Assembly (NCBI GenBank): GCA_020161835.1
Contig: JAIUNL010000010.1
Coordinates: 90,300 to 154,299, forward strand
Length of the DNA stretch: 64,000 nucleotides
Reading direction: 5' to 3'
Origin: Bacteroidota bacterium
GTDB taxonomy: Bacteria > Bacteroidota > JABWAT01
Positions 36,171 to 45,177 of this stretch are shown piece after piece. The notes under the pieces are model-generated. The model worked only from the letters and a program-made list of their open reading frames with translations, had not been told where the DNA came from and ran no database searches. The stretch's first letter is position 1. Every line of letters starts with the position of its first letter. The translations under genes and the position numbers were made by a program.

Positions 36171-37364
36171 ATGGCTGATCTTCAGCAGTACAGATCTCTT
36201 TTCCCTCATACACAGAACATGGTTTATATGAACCATGCTTCTGTGTCCCCATTGTCAACCCGGGTTACCCGGGCAATGACTGAATTTCTTAACCGCCGTT
36301 CAGTGACTGAAGTTGATGTCTTTCCCGGTTTTTCTGAAACCATTTTGAAAGCCAAGCAACTTATCGGGCAAATGATTCATGCCTCCGGCAAAGATATAGC
36401 CTTTCAGACCAATACCAGTGAAGGACTAAACCTTCTTGCCAATGGGATTAAATGGAAAAGAGGCGACCGGATTATTCTCTACGCAAAAGACTTTCCCGCC
36501 GTTACCCAGACCTTTGGCAAATTGATCAAGGAAGGAGTTTTTCTTGACCTGATTCAGGATCGTGATGGCCGGATTGAAGTAGACGATATTCTTCGGGCAA
36601 TTAAGCCAACAACACAGTTGGTCTGCCTTAGCCATGTTCAATTCCTTAACGGATTCAGACTGAATCTTGAAGAAGTTGGCAGACTCTGCAATGAACGGGG
36701 AATTATTTTCGCTGTGGATGCAATTCAGTCATTGGGAGTTATTCCTCTTGATGTGAAAAAGATGAAGATTGATTTTCTTTCTTCAGGCGGTCAAAAGTGG
36801 TTGATGGGCCCAATGGGTACTGCATTTGTTTACGTATCTGAAGAACTCAGAACCATGCTGAATCAGGCTTACGTGGGCTGGCTTTCAGTAGAAAATCCCT
36901 GGACATTTTTTGATTTGGGGCAACGCCTGGCAAAAGATGCCCGTCGGTATGAAATCGGGACTTTAAATGCCATTGGCATTGTTGGCTTATTTGAATCAGT
37001 AAGCTTGCTTATGGAAATTGGCATCAAAAACATCGAAAAACAGGTCACCGATCTGAACCACTATCTGCTTCAGGGCATGATGACCTATGGCGTTAGACCT
37101 GCTATGACCTATGAACATGATTACGTTTCAGGTATTATCAGTTTTCAGATTGCTGAACCCGTACTGATGGCAGCAAAACTTAAAGAGCAAAACATTGTCG
37201 TTTCTGCAAGAGAAAAATATCTGCGGATCTCACCCCATTTTTATAATACAACGACTGAAATTGACCAGTTGCTCGTGGTACTTAAAGACATTGACTATAA
37301 AATTAAATACGAAAAATCTAAAGCTTTTTTTCCTTTTCCTCTGAAAACAGATCACAAACCGTGA
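36171..37364 (+). CDS. Class V aminotransferase (cysteine-desulfurase-like)
   Basis: A 397-residue PLP enzyme of fold type I. Visible features are MNHASVSPLS near residue 20, the cofactor-phosphate region FQTNTSEGLNLL (about 77-88), the Asp-pocket segment FAVDAIQSLG (about 183-192) and the Schiff-base lysine K209 in SSGGQKWLMG. The active-site Cys loop of SufS/IscS proteins is not evident, so the enzyme may be an isopenicillin-N-epimerase-like or other class V member. The substrate is unknown. AAGGAA lies 7 bases before the ATG, and TATTTTTG (36145-36152) is a possible -7 box. Confidence 0.85.
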   Translation: MADLQQYRSLFPHTQNMVYMNHASVSPLSTRVTRAMTEFLNRRSVTEVDVFPGFSETILKAKQLIGQMIHASGKDIAFQTNTSEGLNLLANGIKWKRGDRIILYAKDFPAVTQTFGKLIKEGVFLDLIQDRDGRIEVDDILRAIKPTTQLVCLSHVQFLNGFRLNLEEVGRLCNERGIIFAVDAIQSLGVIPLDVKKMKIDFLSSGGQKWLMGPMGTAFVYVSEELRTMLNQAYVGWLSVENPWTFFDLGQRLAKDARRYEIGTLNAIGIVGLFESVSLLMEIGIKNIEKQVTDLNHYLLQGMMTYGVRPAMTYEHDYVSGIISFQIAEPVLMAAKLKEQNIVVSAREKYLRISPHFYNTTTEIDQLLVVLKDIDYKIKYEKSKAFFPFPLKTDHKP

Positions 37365-37464
37365 TTTAGTTTTAATTCTACATTAGAGAATTACCCTTTT
37401 CTATCCTTTAATAAATGATTTTCCTATTTTTGCATTTCTGATTAACCAAAAAGGTAACCACATT

Positions 37465-38070
37465 ATGGCAAAACTTGTACTCATTCGTCACGGGGAATCC
37501 GTTTGGAACCTGGAAAACCGTTTTACTGGATGGATTAACGTTGATTTAACTGAAAAAGGCAAAAAAGAAGCTTCTTTGGCCGGCGAAAAAATCAAAGATA
37601 TTAAATTTGATCTGGCATATACATCTGTTCTCAAAAGAGCCATTGATACGCTTACTTTAACACTTGAAGCCGCTGGTCAAACCAATTTACCCATTACCTA
37701 CGATCAGGCAATCAATGAACGCCATTATGGCGATCTTCAGGGAAAGAATAAAGCCGAAACTGCCAAGGAATTTGGTGAAGAACAGGTTCACATCTGGCGC
37801 CGGTCTTATGACATTGCACCTCCCAATGGTGAAAGCCTGAAAGATACAGCCGCCCGGGCAATTCCCTATTTTAAAAGTGTTATCCTGCCTCAGGTTCTTG
37901 CTGGAAAAAATGTTGTTGTTTCTGCCCATGGTAACAGCCTCAGAGCCATTGTCATGGATCTCGACAAACTGACCAGAGAACAGGTTCTTGAACTGAATAT
38001 TCCCAATGGCGTTCCCATTGTATATGACTTTGATTCTGCCGGAAACATCCTTAAAAAGGAAATTCTTTGA
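37465..38070 (+). CDS. gpmA: 2,3-bisphosphoglycerate-dependent phosphoglycerate mutase
   Basis: Interconverts 3- and 2-phosphoglycerate in glycolysis. The 201 residues contain the phosphohistidine motif LIRHGESVWN (R8, H9), NERHYGDLQGKNKAE (about 82-96) and the second active-site His in VSAHGNSLRA (about 153-162). It is somewhat shorter than the E. coli enzyme, a length seen in Bacteroidota. TATTTTTG at 37425-37432 may be the -7 box. It is followed by a terminator. Confidence 0.95.
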   Translation: MAKLVLIRHGESVWNLENRFTGWINVDLTEKGKKEASLAGEKIKDIKFDLAYTSVLKRAIDTLTLTLEAAGQTNLPITYDQAINERHYGDLQGKNKAETAKEFGEEQVHIWRRSYDIAPPNGESLKDTAARAIPYFKSVILPQVLAGKNVVVSAHGNSLRAIVMDLDKLTREQVLELNIPNGVPIVYDFDSAGNILKKEIL

Positions 38071-38095
38071 TCTCAGTCTTCGATTTGATTTCTGA

Positions 38096-38119
38096 AAAGG
38101 GTGCCCAACGGTGCCCTTT
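38096..38119 (+). terminator. Rho-independent terminator of gpmA
   Basis: AAAGGGTGCC pairs with GGTGCCCTTT (two G-U pairs) around a CAAC loop, followed by TTTATTT. It starts 25 bases after the gpmA stop. Confidence 0.8.
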
Positions 38120-38198
38120 TTTATTTCATCCCCGTCAATAAATTCTGTACGATCATCGGCACTTTGTTTCACTCACTGCTGTTATGCTTTAATAAATT

Positions 38199-39695
38199 AT
38201 GATTATCAAAACCAAACGTGACGAATTTTTGAATTACCTCAACGACACCAGTGGTCTGAAAGCCGGCGACGTTGAGGCCGTTTATATTCCTGAAACCTAC
38301 GATGAAGTCAGTGAAGTTTTGCAGCTTGCTGCTAAAGAACAAAAGCTGGTGACTGTTTCTGGTAACGGAACGGGTACAACCGGAGGCAGAATTGCTCCAG
38401 GCGGAATTATTCTTGCTACAGATAAGCTGAATAAAATCCTGTCAATCACAAAAAACGTTGATGGAACAGGAACCGCAACAGTTCAGGCCGGAGTTTTACT
38501 CAGAACAGTTCAGCTAGAAGCAGGCGAACTTGGCATGATTTATCCGCCTGACCCAACAGAATGGAGTGCGTTTATTGGTGGAACGATAGCAACCAATGCC
38601 AGTGGTGCCAGATCTTTTCGTTTTGGTGCCACCCGTAATTGGGTTGAATCGTTAAAAATTGTTCTGCCTGATGGCGAACTGCTTTCAATAAAAAGGGGAG
38701 AGATAAAAGCGGAAGGGTATGAATTCAATTTTTCATCCGGATCAAAAAATTATCGTTTTTCTGCACCAGATTACCCAATGCCTGATATAAAAAATGCTGC
38801 TGGTTTTTTCAGCAGATCAGATATGGATTTAATCGATCTTTTCATTGGGTCAGAAGGCACTCTTGGCGTCATCGTTGAGGCTCAGCTTAAACTGCTTCCC
38901 AAACCGTTAAAAGTGTTTTCTGGCATATTATTTTTCCCTTCTGAATCAAACCTTCTTGATTTTGTTGATACAATTGCAACACTGTCACATGAAAACAAAA
39001 ATTCAACAGAAAAACTAAATGCAACCAGTCTGGAGTTTTTTGATGAACAATCACTCCTTTTTCTGAAAGCAAAATATCTGCGCACACCCGAAGAAGCCAA
39101 GGGGGCCATTTATTTCGAACAGGAATGCACCAACGAAACCGAAGATTCGTTGCTCGAAACCTGGTACAACCTGGCATTTGAACATGAAGCTTTGGTTGAT
39201 TTAAGCTGGTTTGCCCAAACCTCTAAGGAGGATGAATTCTTTAAAGAATACCGGCATGCACTTCCTGCGCTCATCAATGAGTTTCTATCCAGAAACGGTG
39301 TTAAAAAAATCAGTTCAGACATTGCAGTTCCACAATCGCATTTTAGAAAAATGATGAGTATTTATCATGAACATCTTGACGGCAGTTCCTTTAAATGGGT
39401 GATTTTTGGTCACATTGGCGATTACCATCTTCACATGAATATTTTGCCCCACAATGAAAAGGAACATGCTGACGGGAAACTAATTTATAATCAGTTTATT
39501 GATGAAGCATTAAAAATGGGTGGAACTATTTCAGCGGAACATGGGGTGGGTAAGCTTAAGGTTCAATACCTTCAAAAAATGTACGGAAGTGAAGGCATTG
39601 CACAAATGGCAAGAGTTAAGGCATGTTTTGATCCTCACGGACTACTTGGCAGAGGTACATTGATTCCGGAATCATTCCTTTCCGAACATCACTAA
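38199..39695 (+). CDS. FAD-linked 2-hydroxyacid oxidase (GlcD/D-lactate dehydrogenase type)
   Basis: Oxidises a D-2-hydroxyacid such as glycolate or lactate with FAD. The 498 residues have the VAO/PCMH FAD domain (about 20-225): VSGNGTGTTGGRIAPGG (about 52-68), YPPDPTEWSAFIGGTIATNA (about 113-132) with GARSFRFGATRNWV, and GSEGTLGVIVEAQL (about 218-231). The FAD_oxidase_C domain contains FGHIGDYHLHMNILP (about 403-417) and GTISAEHGVGKLK. No Cys-rich iron-sulfur subunit is fused or adjacent, so it may act alone or with a distant partner. Confidence 0.9.
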   Translation: MIIKTKRDEFLNYLNDTSGLKAGDVEAVYIPETYDEVSEVLQLAAKEQKLVTVSGNGTGTTGGRIAPGGIILATDKLNKILSITKNVDGTGTATVQAGVLLRTVQLEAGELGMIYPPDPTEWSAFIGGTIATNASGARSFRFGATRNWVESLKIVLPDGELLSIKRGEIKAEGYEFNFSSGSKNYRFSAPDYPMPDIKNAAGFFSRSDMDLIDLFIGSEGTLGVIVEAQLKLLPKPLKVFSGILFFPSESNLLDFVDTIATLSHENKNSTEKLNATSLEFFDEQSLLFLKAKYLRTPEEAKGAIYFEQECTNETEDSLLETWYNLAFEHEALVDLSWFAQTSKEDEFFKEYRHALPALINEFLSRNGVKKISSDIAVPQSHFRKMMSIYHEHLDGSSFKWVIFGHIGDYHLHMNILPHNEKEHADGKLIYNQFIDEALKMGGTISAEHGVGKLKVQYLQKMYGSEGIAQMARVKACFDPHGLLGRGTLIPESFLSEHH

Positions 39696-40414
39696 CCAAA
39701 TAAAACACCTACAACAAATAAGCCGACTGTAAAGATAAAAAAGCATGTTACAAACACCGGCAGCAATACTGAAACCATAAATGCCTGAAATCCTGTCAGA
39801 CCGGTCAGGGTTGATATTCCACGGTAAACCACCATCAGACTGAACAAAAAGCCTGCAAGCAGAAAAAACCACGATAGAAAAGTGGTTATGATATCCTCTC
39901 CGGAACCTTTAAATGAAACAGATTGCAGATTTATTATTCTGAATAGTAACCCGGGTATCATTCCATAAATAGAGCCAATCAGGGCCACATTCAGAATCTG
40001 TACAATTTGATTTCCCGACAAACGATGTTTAAGTAAGTTTAAACCAACAGAAAGACATAATACAAACCCACCTAAACCAAGGAAAACAGCAATTATAACA
40101 ATAAGCCCGTCTTTCAGAACTTTTTCAAAAGGAATTAAACTTGAAACTGGTGCCAGAAGGAAATACCCGATTAACGTCCAAATTAAGATCAGGAAGGTTA
40201 CCAGAACAGGAATAAAGCTGAGAAAGCCCAGATATGAAGCCTTTGCGTATCTGTCAATGGTTATAAAAGGCGAAAACAGCAAATCATACATAACCTCCCA
40301 ACCGAAAGTAAGTTCAAGCTCATAAAACCGGTGTCCGCAATTGGGACATCTCGGAATCCGTTCATAAAGTGGAGTTTTACACGAGGGGCAATTCGTTTGT
40401 TTCTTAGGTTTCAC
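39692..40414 (-). CDS. Zinc-ribbon plus Yip1-like membrane protein
   Basis: The 240-residue protein begins with a small zinc ribbon (C9-x2-C12 and C23-x2-C26: CPSCKTPLYERIPRCPNC). The rest is an integral membrane domain with about five helices and the ends FSPFITIDRYAKASY and GISTLTGLTGFQAF, typical of Yip1-like (PF04893) bacterial proteins. The function of this family in bacteria is unknown. It overlaps the 3' end of the convergent oxidase gene by 4 bases. It lies 15 bases downstream of the pterin dehydratase gene. Confidence 0.75.
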   Translation of the reverse strand: MKPKKQTNCPSCKTPLYERIPRCPNCGHRFYELELTFGWEVMYDLLFSPFITIDRYAKASYLGFLSFIPVLVTFLILIWTLIGYFLLAPVSSLIPFEKVLKDGLIVIIAVFLGLGGFVLCLSVGLNLLKHRLSGNQIVQILNVALIGSIYGMIPGLLFRIINLQSVSFKGSGEDIITTFLSWFFLLAGFLFSLMVVYRGISTLTGLTGFQAFMVSVLLPVFVTCFFIFTVGLFVVGVLFG

Positions 40415-40429
40415 CAGCCGGTTCCCTTT

Positions 40430-40732
40430 TTAAAATTTATTTAGCTGGTCGTCAATCCGGTCTGCCAGCAGAAAATCCAGTTTTGTTAAACCATCACGGT
40501 CATGTGTAAATAAAGTGAGTGTAACCTGGTTATAAACAATTCTGATATCCGGATGGTGATCAAGATTATCTGAAGGGATAACCAAACTGGAAACAAAATC
40601 AACAGCCGAACCAAAGTCTTTAAAGCTGAGTTGTTTCCCGATTTTGTTTCCGGTTAACTTCCAGCCAGACCGGGCTTCCAGTTCTTTTTCAATTTCCTGC
40701 TCAGACAATAAATTTCGCAATGAAGATGTCAT
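40430..40732 (-). CDS. 4a-hydroxytetrahydrobiopterin dehydratase
   Basis: Recycles the oxidised pterin cofactor by dehydrating pterin-4a-carbinolamine. The 100 residues match PCD/DCoH length and carry the catalytic motif DHHPD (H59, H60) and the third active-site His77 in LFTHDRDGLT. No phenylalanine hydroxylase is in the window. The role may instead be in molybdopterin biochemistry, since moeA is 7 kb away, but that is speculation. It overlaps the upstream beta-CASP nuclease gene by 4 bases. Confidence 0.92.
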   Translation of the reverse strand: MTSSLRNLLSEQEIEKELEARSGWKLTGNKIGKQLSFKDFGSAVDFVSSLVIPSDNLDHHPDIRIVYNQVTLTLFTHDRDGLTKLDFLLADRIDDQLNKF

Positions 40733-42141
40733 ATTAATTTAATTGTTTCCCCGTGTTTTCCAATATGTAGGTTTTCGAAGCCGTTTTTCTCAAGAGAATC
40801 AGTCAATTTCACCTGAGCTTCTGGCTCACCGTGCACAAGGAAGATTCTTTTAAGTGTCTTTTTATTGAAATGCTGAAGCCACGTTAACAGTTCCTGCTCA
40901 TCAGCATGGGCTGAAAAGGCTAAAATTTTCTCAATTCTGCAATTTACCCTGTGGGTTTCGCCAAAAAGAGTGATTTCATAAGCTCCATCCATGATTTTAC
41001 GCCCCAAAGTGTGTTGCCCCTGATAACCGACAAATAGTATAACATTATTTCTCCGGTCACAGTTGTTGGCGATATGATGAACAACACGACCACCTTCACA
41101 CATTCCCGATGCTGAAATGATTATACACGGAAAATCAATGTTGTTTAATTCCTTGCTTTCATCAGTCGTTTTAAGAAAGAAAACGCCTGGCGGGAAGAGT
41201 GGGTTTTTACCGGCCTTTAATTGTTCCATGGTCTCAGTATCAAAACACTCAAGGTGACGGTTAAAAATCTGTGTTGCCTCGATGGCCATGGGTGAGTCCA
41301 GGTAAATTGGAATTTCCGGGATGGCATTTTTAGCTTTTAACTGTGCAATTTCATAAAGTATCTCCTGGGTTCGCCCAACACTGAAGGCAGGAATAATGAT
41401 TTTCCCCCGATGTTTTACAGTATCCTTGATGATTCGGGTAAGATCCTCACCCACTTTTTCAATAGAATCATGTAAACGTCCGCCGTAAGTACTTTCTGTA
41501 ATGATATAATCTGCTTCTGTCAGGTTAGTTGGGTCTTTTAAAATGGGGAGATGGTCACGCCCGAGATCACCGGTAAAGACCAGAATAGTTTCTCTTCCTG
41601 TTTCTGCAGATTTCCATTTGAGCTCAGTTATTGCACTTCCTAAAATATGACCCGCATCAAAAAAAGTAATTGTAACTTCATCGAAGATAACTAATGGCAT
41701 TAAATAATTTACAGGGACCAGCAATTCGAGTGTGCAATCAACATCTTCCTGGGTATAAAGGGGTTCAATAAGGTCCTGCCCACGTGCCAATCTGCGCTTG
41801 TTCAAATAGTCTAAATCCCTTTTCATGAGATGAGCTGAATCAGAAAGCAATATTTTAATCAGATCAGCTGTTGCCGGAGTTGCATAAATAGGGCCATTAA
41901 AACCTTGTTTGACAAGAACAGGCAGATTTCCGCTGTGATCAAGATGGGCATGAGACAAAATAACGGCATCAACCATAGTTGCATCAACAGGAAACGTTTG
42001 GTTTCGCTCAATGGATTCCTGTCTGTGACCTTGAAAAAGTCCGCAATCCAGAAAAAGGTGCCGTCCGCCCTGTGTTGTTATGTGATGAAGAGAACCCGTT
42101 ACATTTTCAGCAGCACCCCAAAATTGCAGTTTTGTTGTCAT
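40729..42141 (-). CDS. MBL-fold beta-CASP ribonuclease
   Basis: RNA-processing nuclease of the beta-CASP group (related to CPSF-73 and archaeal aCPSF). The 470 residues contain the metallo-beta-lactamase motif HAHLDH (H64-H69), the AGHILGSA motif (about 164-171), the beta-CASP insertion with GRTQEILYEI (about 253-262), YLDSPMA (about 276-282) and ISASGMCEGGR (about 339-349). The C-terminal RMMBL part has the AFSAHADEQELL segment and VHGEPEA. The family includes both endo- and 5'-exonucleases; which applies here is unknown. It is divergent from the AMP nucleosidase gene. Confidence 0.92.
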   Translation of the reverse strand: MTTKLQFWGAAENVTGSLHHITTQGGRHLFLDCGLFQGHRQESIERNQTFPVDATMVDAVILSHAHLDHSGNLPVLVKQGFNGPIYATPATADLIKILLSDSAHLMKRDLDYLNKRRLARGQDLIEPLYTQEDVDCTLELLVPVNYLMPLVIFDEVTITFFDAGHILGSAITELKWKSAETGRETILVFTGDLGRDHLPILKDPTNLTEADYIITESTYGGRLHDSIEKVGEDLTRIIKDTVKHRGKIIIPAFSVGRTQEILYEIAQLKAKNAIPEIPIYLDSPMAIEATQIFNRHLECFDTETMEQLKAGKNPLFPPGVFFLKTTDESKELNNIDFPCIIISASGMCEGGRVVHHIANNCDRRNNVILFVGYQGQHTLGRKIMDGAYEITLFGETHRVNCRIEKILAFSAHADEQELLTWLQHFNKKTLKRIFLVHGEPEAQVKLTDSLEKNGFENLHIGKHGETIKLI

Positions 42142-42237
42142 GGTGGTGTAAGTCCTTTAGGTGATTGCGTTTATGAATTCAATTTCCTATCTTAATTCAT
42201 TAATCGCAAGTTCTATTTTTCTCCTGAGGAGTTAATA

Positions 42238-43068
42238 TTGGATAACAGCCTTCCACAACCTGGTGCCGGTGAAAATAACATTGAAGGCATTACCAGGTCT
42301 GTTATCGGAATTGACATGCTTGAAAGATACACCGGTGCAGATGCCGGTGAAATTCAGGATTACATTCTTCTTACAAATTTTACCCGTTATATTTCAGAAT
42401 TTGAAACCATGTTCCCGACGTCTATCAGACGAAACGGTTCTGCCTTTACCTCAGTAAATTGGGTAGAGGGTGGTTTATCAATTATTGATTATAAAATCGG
42501 CTCACCTACTGCTGCTCTTGCAATGGATCTATTGTCTTATCGAAAACCAAAAGCTGTACTCATGCTCGGGCTTTGTGGCGGTTTAAATAAAAAACTAAAG
42601 ATTGGAGACTTTGTACTTCCAATGGCTGCAATCCGTGATGATGGTGCAAGCAACCATTACATGCCACAGCGTGTTCCTGCACTTCCTACATTTAATATTC
42701 AGAAAATTACCAGTCAGGTACTTGATGATTATAATCTTGATTTTAAGACCGGCGTCATTCATACTACTGATTACCGGTTTTGGGAGTTTGATGAAGTTTT
42801 TGTGAGTAAATTAAAAGAAGAGCGGGCAATAGCAATTGATATGGAATGTGCAACTCTCTTCGTTGTTGGATTTGCACGAAAACTCCCAATCGGTGCGTTA
42901 ATGCTCGTTTCAGATCTGCCCCTTACCCGTGAGGGGATAAAAACTAAATCGTCAGCCAATCAGGTATTCAGAGAGTTTACAAATCTCCACCTGAAGTCCG
43001 GAATTGAAACCTTGCAACGAATTCAAAAAGAACAAAATAATGTAGATCTCAGGCATTACGGTTGGTAG
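42238..43068 (+). CDS. amn: AMP nucleosidase (short type)
   Basis: Cleaves AMP into adenine and ribose 5-phosphate. The 276-residue protein is the short form, lacking the N-terminal regulatory domain of the E. coli enzyme. Phosphorylase-superfamily motifs are AVLMLGLCGGLNKKLKIGDF (about 102-121), DDGASNHYMPQRVPALP (about 128-144), and AIDMECATLFVVGF (about 199-212) with the Glu that contacts ribose. The start is TTG at 42238 with GAGGAG 6 bases upstream. A TPR-Fis regulator follows 9 bases downstream, so the pair forms an operon. Confidence 0.9.
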   Translation: MDNSLPQPGAGENNIEGITRSVIGIDMLERYTGADAGEIQDYILLTNFTRYISEFETMFPTSIRRNGSAFTSVNWVEGGLSIIDYKIGSPTAALAMDLLSYRKPKAVLMLGLCGGLNKKLKIGDFVLPMAAIRDDGASNHYMPQRVPALPTFNIQKITSQVLDDYNLDFKTGVIHTTDYRFWEFDEVFVSKLKEERAIAIDMECATLFVVGFARKLPIGALMLVSDLPLTREGIKTKSSANQVFREFTNLHLKSGIETLQRIQKEQNNVDLRHYGW

Positions 43069-43077
43069 GAGTACAAA

Positions 43078-44031
43078 ATGATTCCAATGGCAGTTGAAGT
43101 TCTTGCAAAAAAAGATATTTATGATTTCCTGCAAACTGTCAGCCTTTTAAAACCAGATAACCCATCCCTGAAATCAGTACGTACATTAGCCGATTTTGAA
43201 ATTGCCCTTCCCCTCCTTCTGCAAGAAAAACCAACGGTCAGCAAACAATTACTCGTTCTGAATTATTATTCCATTCTCCGGAAAAATGCTGAATTTTCGT
43301 TAAACTCAACCAAACTTCTTACTCTTTCTCAGGAAAATAAATGTCAGAGCCAGTATTTTAACCTGATGGGAACTCATGCCGTCAGGAATAAACAATACCG
43401 CGAAGGCATTCGATTTTTTGAGCAAAGTCTTTTATATGAAGCAAATACTGACCAACGAAATGAGATTTTTCTGAAAATCGCATTTTCATTGTATAATCTT
43501 GGTTCTCTTCAGGCTTTGCATTATATCACCATTATCAAAACTGGGAAAAAAGAACTCCTTGGCAGAATGGCTCTTATTGATGGTCTTGTTCATTGGGACA
43601 TTCTGAAAAAACTCGGAAAATCCATCCAGGCATTCAGAACAGCCTGGCAAAACCTGAATGATTCGAATGAACGGTACTTTAGAGTACTTTCGTCAGTTTA
43701 CCTTGCTGACATCTGTAAAATATTTGGTGATGATGTTTCGGCAGAAATGCATAGACAGGAAGCCGAAACCTTTTTTTCAGACAAATTGGAATTATGCCTT
43801 GATGATGAATACGGTACGTCTGATTTTATCGAAACTGAAAGTTTTACGGAACTTGATGACCCGACCCGGTCACTTTTCAATTCTGTTGGGAAAGTGCCAC
43901 TTTACGAACTTGAAAAGAAATATATTCTTTTTGTTCTTAATAATTCAAAATCACTCGATCACGCATGTAAAACACTCGGAATTGACAGAAAAACCCTATA
44001 CAACAAACGAAAAAACTGGAATATTGTCTGA
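43078..44031 (+). CDS. TPR protein with C-terminal Fis-type helix-turn-helix
   Basis: The 317-residue protein has an all-helical body with TPR-like units (about residues 100-235, e.g. NKQYREGIRFFEQSLLYEA). An acidic stretch (about 240-265) leads into a Fis-type HTH (about 275-315): ELEKKYILFVLNNSKSLDHA followed by LGIDRKTLYNKRK. Such a HTH is usually found at the end of sigma-54 activators, but no AAA+ domain is present. It probably binds DNA and responds through its TPR body to a partner or ligand. Being in an operon with amn suggests a link to purine control. This is inference. Confidence 0.75.
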   Translation: MIPMAVEVLAKKDIYDFLQTVSLLKPDNPSLKSVRTLADFEIALPLLLQEKPTVSKQLLVLNYYSILRKNAEFSLNSTKLLTLSQENKCQSQYFNLMGTHAVRNKQYREGIRFFEQSLLYEANTDQRNEIFLKIAFSLYNLGSLQALHYITIIKTGKKELLGRMALIDGLVHWDILKKLGKSIQAFRTAWQNLNDSNERYFRVLSSVYLADICKIFGDDVSAEMHRQEAETFFSDKLELCLDDEYGTSDFIETESFTELDDPTRSLFNSVGKVPLYELEKKYILFVLNNSKSLDHACKTLGIDRKTLYNKRKNWNIV

Positions 44032-44035
44032 CTTA

Positions 44036-45055
44036 TTATCTGAACAGTATTTTTTGATTTTGTTCATCTATCCTTACAGATCGCCTTTTAATTAATTGCG
44101 CAAACCGTTCTTCCGGATCTCCAGCCTGAATAAATTCTCCTGCCGAATTCAATACCATCATTCTGAGATGTTTCAATTTTTTCCATGATGCCTGATTTCT
44201 GATAATCTCAACCACCCACTCTGTCTTTAGCTGGTTATCAGTCAGGTCTATATTGAAAACATGGCACTCATCTGACGTTTGTTTGGATGGCTCTGAATGA
44301 ACCATTCTAATATTTGGTTCACTATTTTCAGGATATTCAGACAATAATGAAAAATAAAATCTGAATTGTGATCCTGTGAACCTGCACACAGGAAACGGAT
44401 TTTCTGAACCGGATTCAATATAAAACACCTTGTGAAACGTAAGAGGCATCCAACCATGCTGATCGATAAGGGATTCAGTTGCCAGGTTGCAGACTTCGCA
44501 GGTTTCTATAATTTTTATTTCTTCATGAAAAGGATAAAATCTCCAGCCAGAGTTTGAATTAAAATCAAACAAAACAGCTGACTCATCAATTCGGATCCTC
44601 TCAGGATCTTTCAAATCAAAAACAGGCTTTATTTTAATTCCAGGTTTACCCAAGACAAGCGAAAACCGGTCATGCAGCTGTCCTCCTCTTTCAAAAAGTC
44701 TCGAATGAAGAACAAGTGAAAAATCGGAATAGTGAAAATGATTAAACTGCAGCAAATCAATCAATGCGTTTTTTGTTGCACTAATAATTTCCGAGAGAGG
44801 GGTCTTAACCGAAATGACTTTTTCAAAGGAAAGTAAAGGATTAAAAATAAGAGCACTTCCGGAAACAAGAATGGAAGGAACTGGAATTTTTTGAGCCCTT
44901 AATGAGGGAAAACCAAAACATTGTGAAAGTACAGCAGGAAGAAAGAAATTTTCATCCGAACCAAAGCTACCCTTAGAAAGAGGTTTTAGTGTACAATTTT
45001 TACATACACAGGCTTTATGCAACAAACGCTCAGTTTGTGGCTTTTCAGGTTGCAA
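44036..45055 (-). CDS. Unknown cytosolic protein with two Cys motifs
   Basis: A 339-residue protein with no signal peptide or membrane helix that I do not recognise. It has C16-x-C18-x2-C21 near the start (KACVCKNCTL) and C-x2-C near residue 190 (TCEVC), which could together bind a metal. The middle has several aromatic-rich strands (FYPFHEEI, PLTFHKVFYIESG). The C-terminal part is helical and basic. It is convergent with the TPR-Fis gene, 4 bases away, and has no operon partner. Base composition looks like its neighbours. Confidence 0.6.
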   Translation of the reverse strand: MQPEKPQTERLLHKACVCKNCTLKPLSKGSFGSDENFFLPAVLSQCFGFPSLRAQKIPVPSILVSGSALIFNPLLSFEKVISVKTPLSEIISATKNALIDLLQFNHFHYSDFSLVLHSRLFERGGQLHDRFSLVLGKPGIKIKPVFDLKDPERIRIDESAVLFDFNSNSGWRFYPFHEEIKIIETCEVCNLATESLIDQHGWMPLTFHKVFYIESGSENPFPVCRFTGSQFRFYFSLLSEYPENSEPNIRMVHSEPSKQTSDECHVFNIDLTDNQLKTEWVVEIIRNQASWKKLKHLRMMVLNSAGEFIQAGDPEERFAQLIKRRSVRIDEQNQKILFR

Positions 45056-45177
45056 CGGATGTATACCTTTCCGATGGAATTAATACATTCGTAAAGATTG
45101 ATTATTTCCAGACGAATACAGGATTATCATTTTATGACAGAAAAACTGGACTGGATTGAAAGTTGATTTTACCTGAA

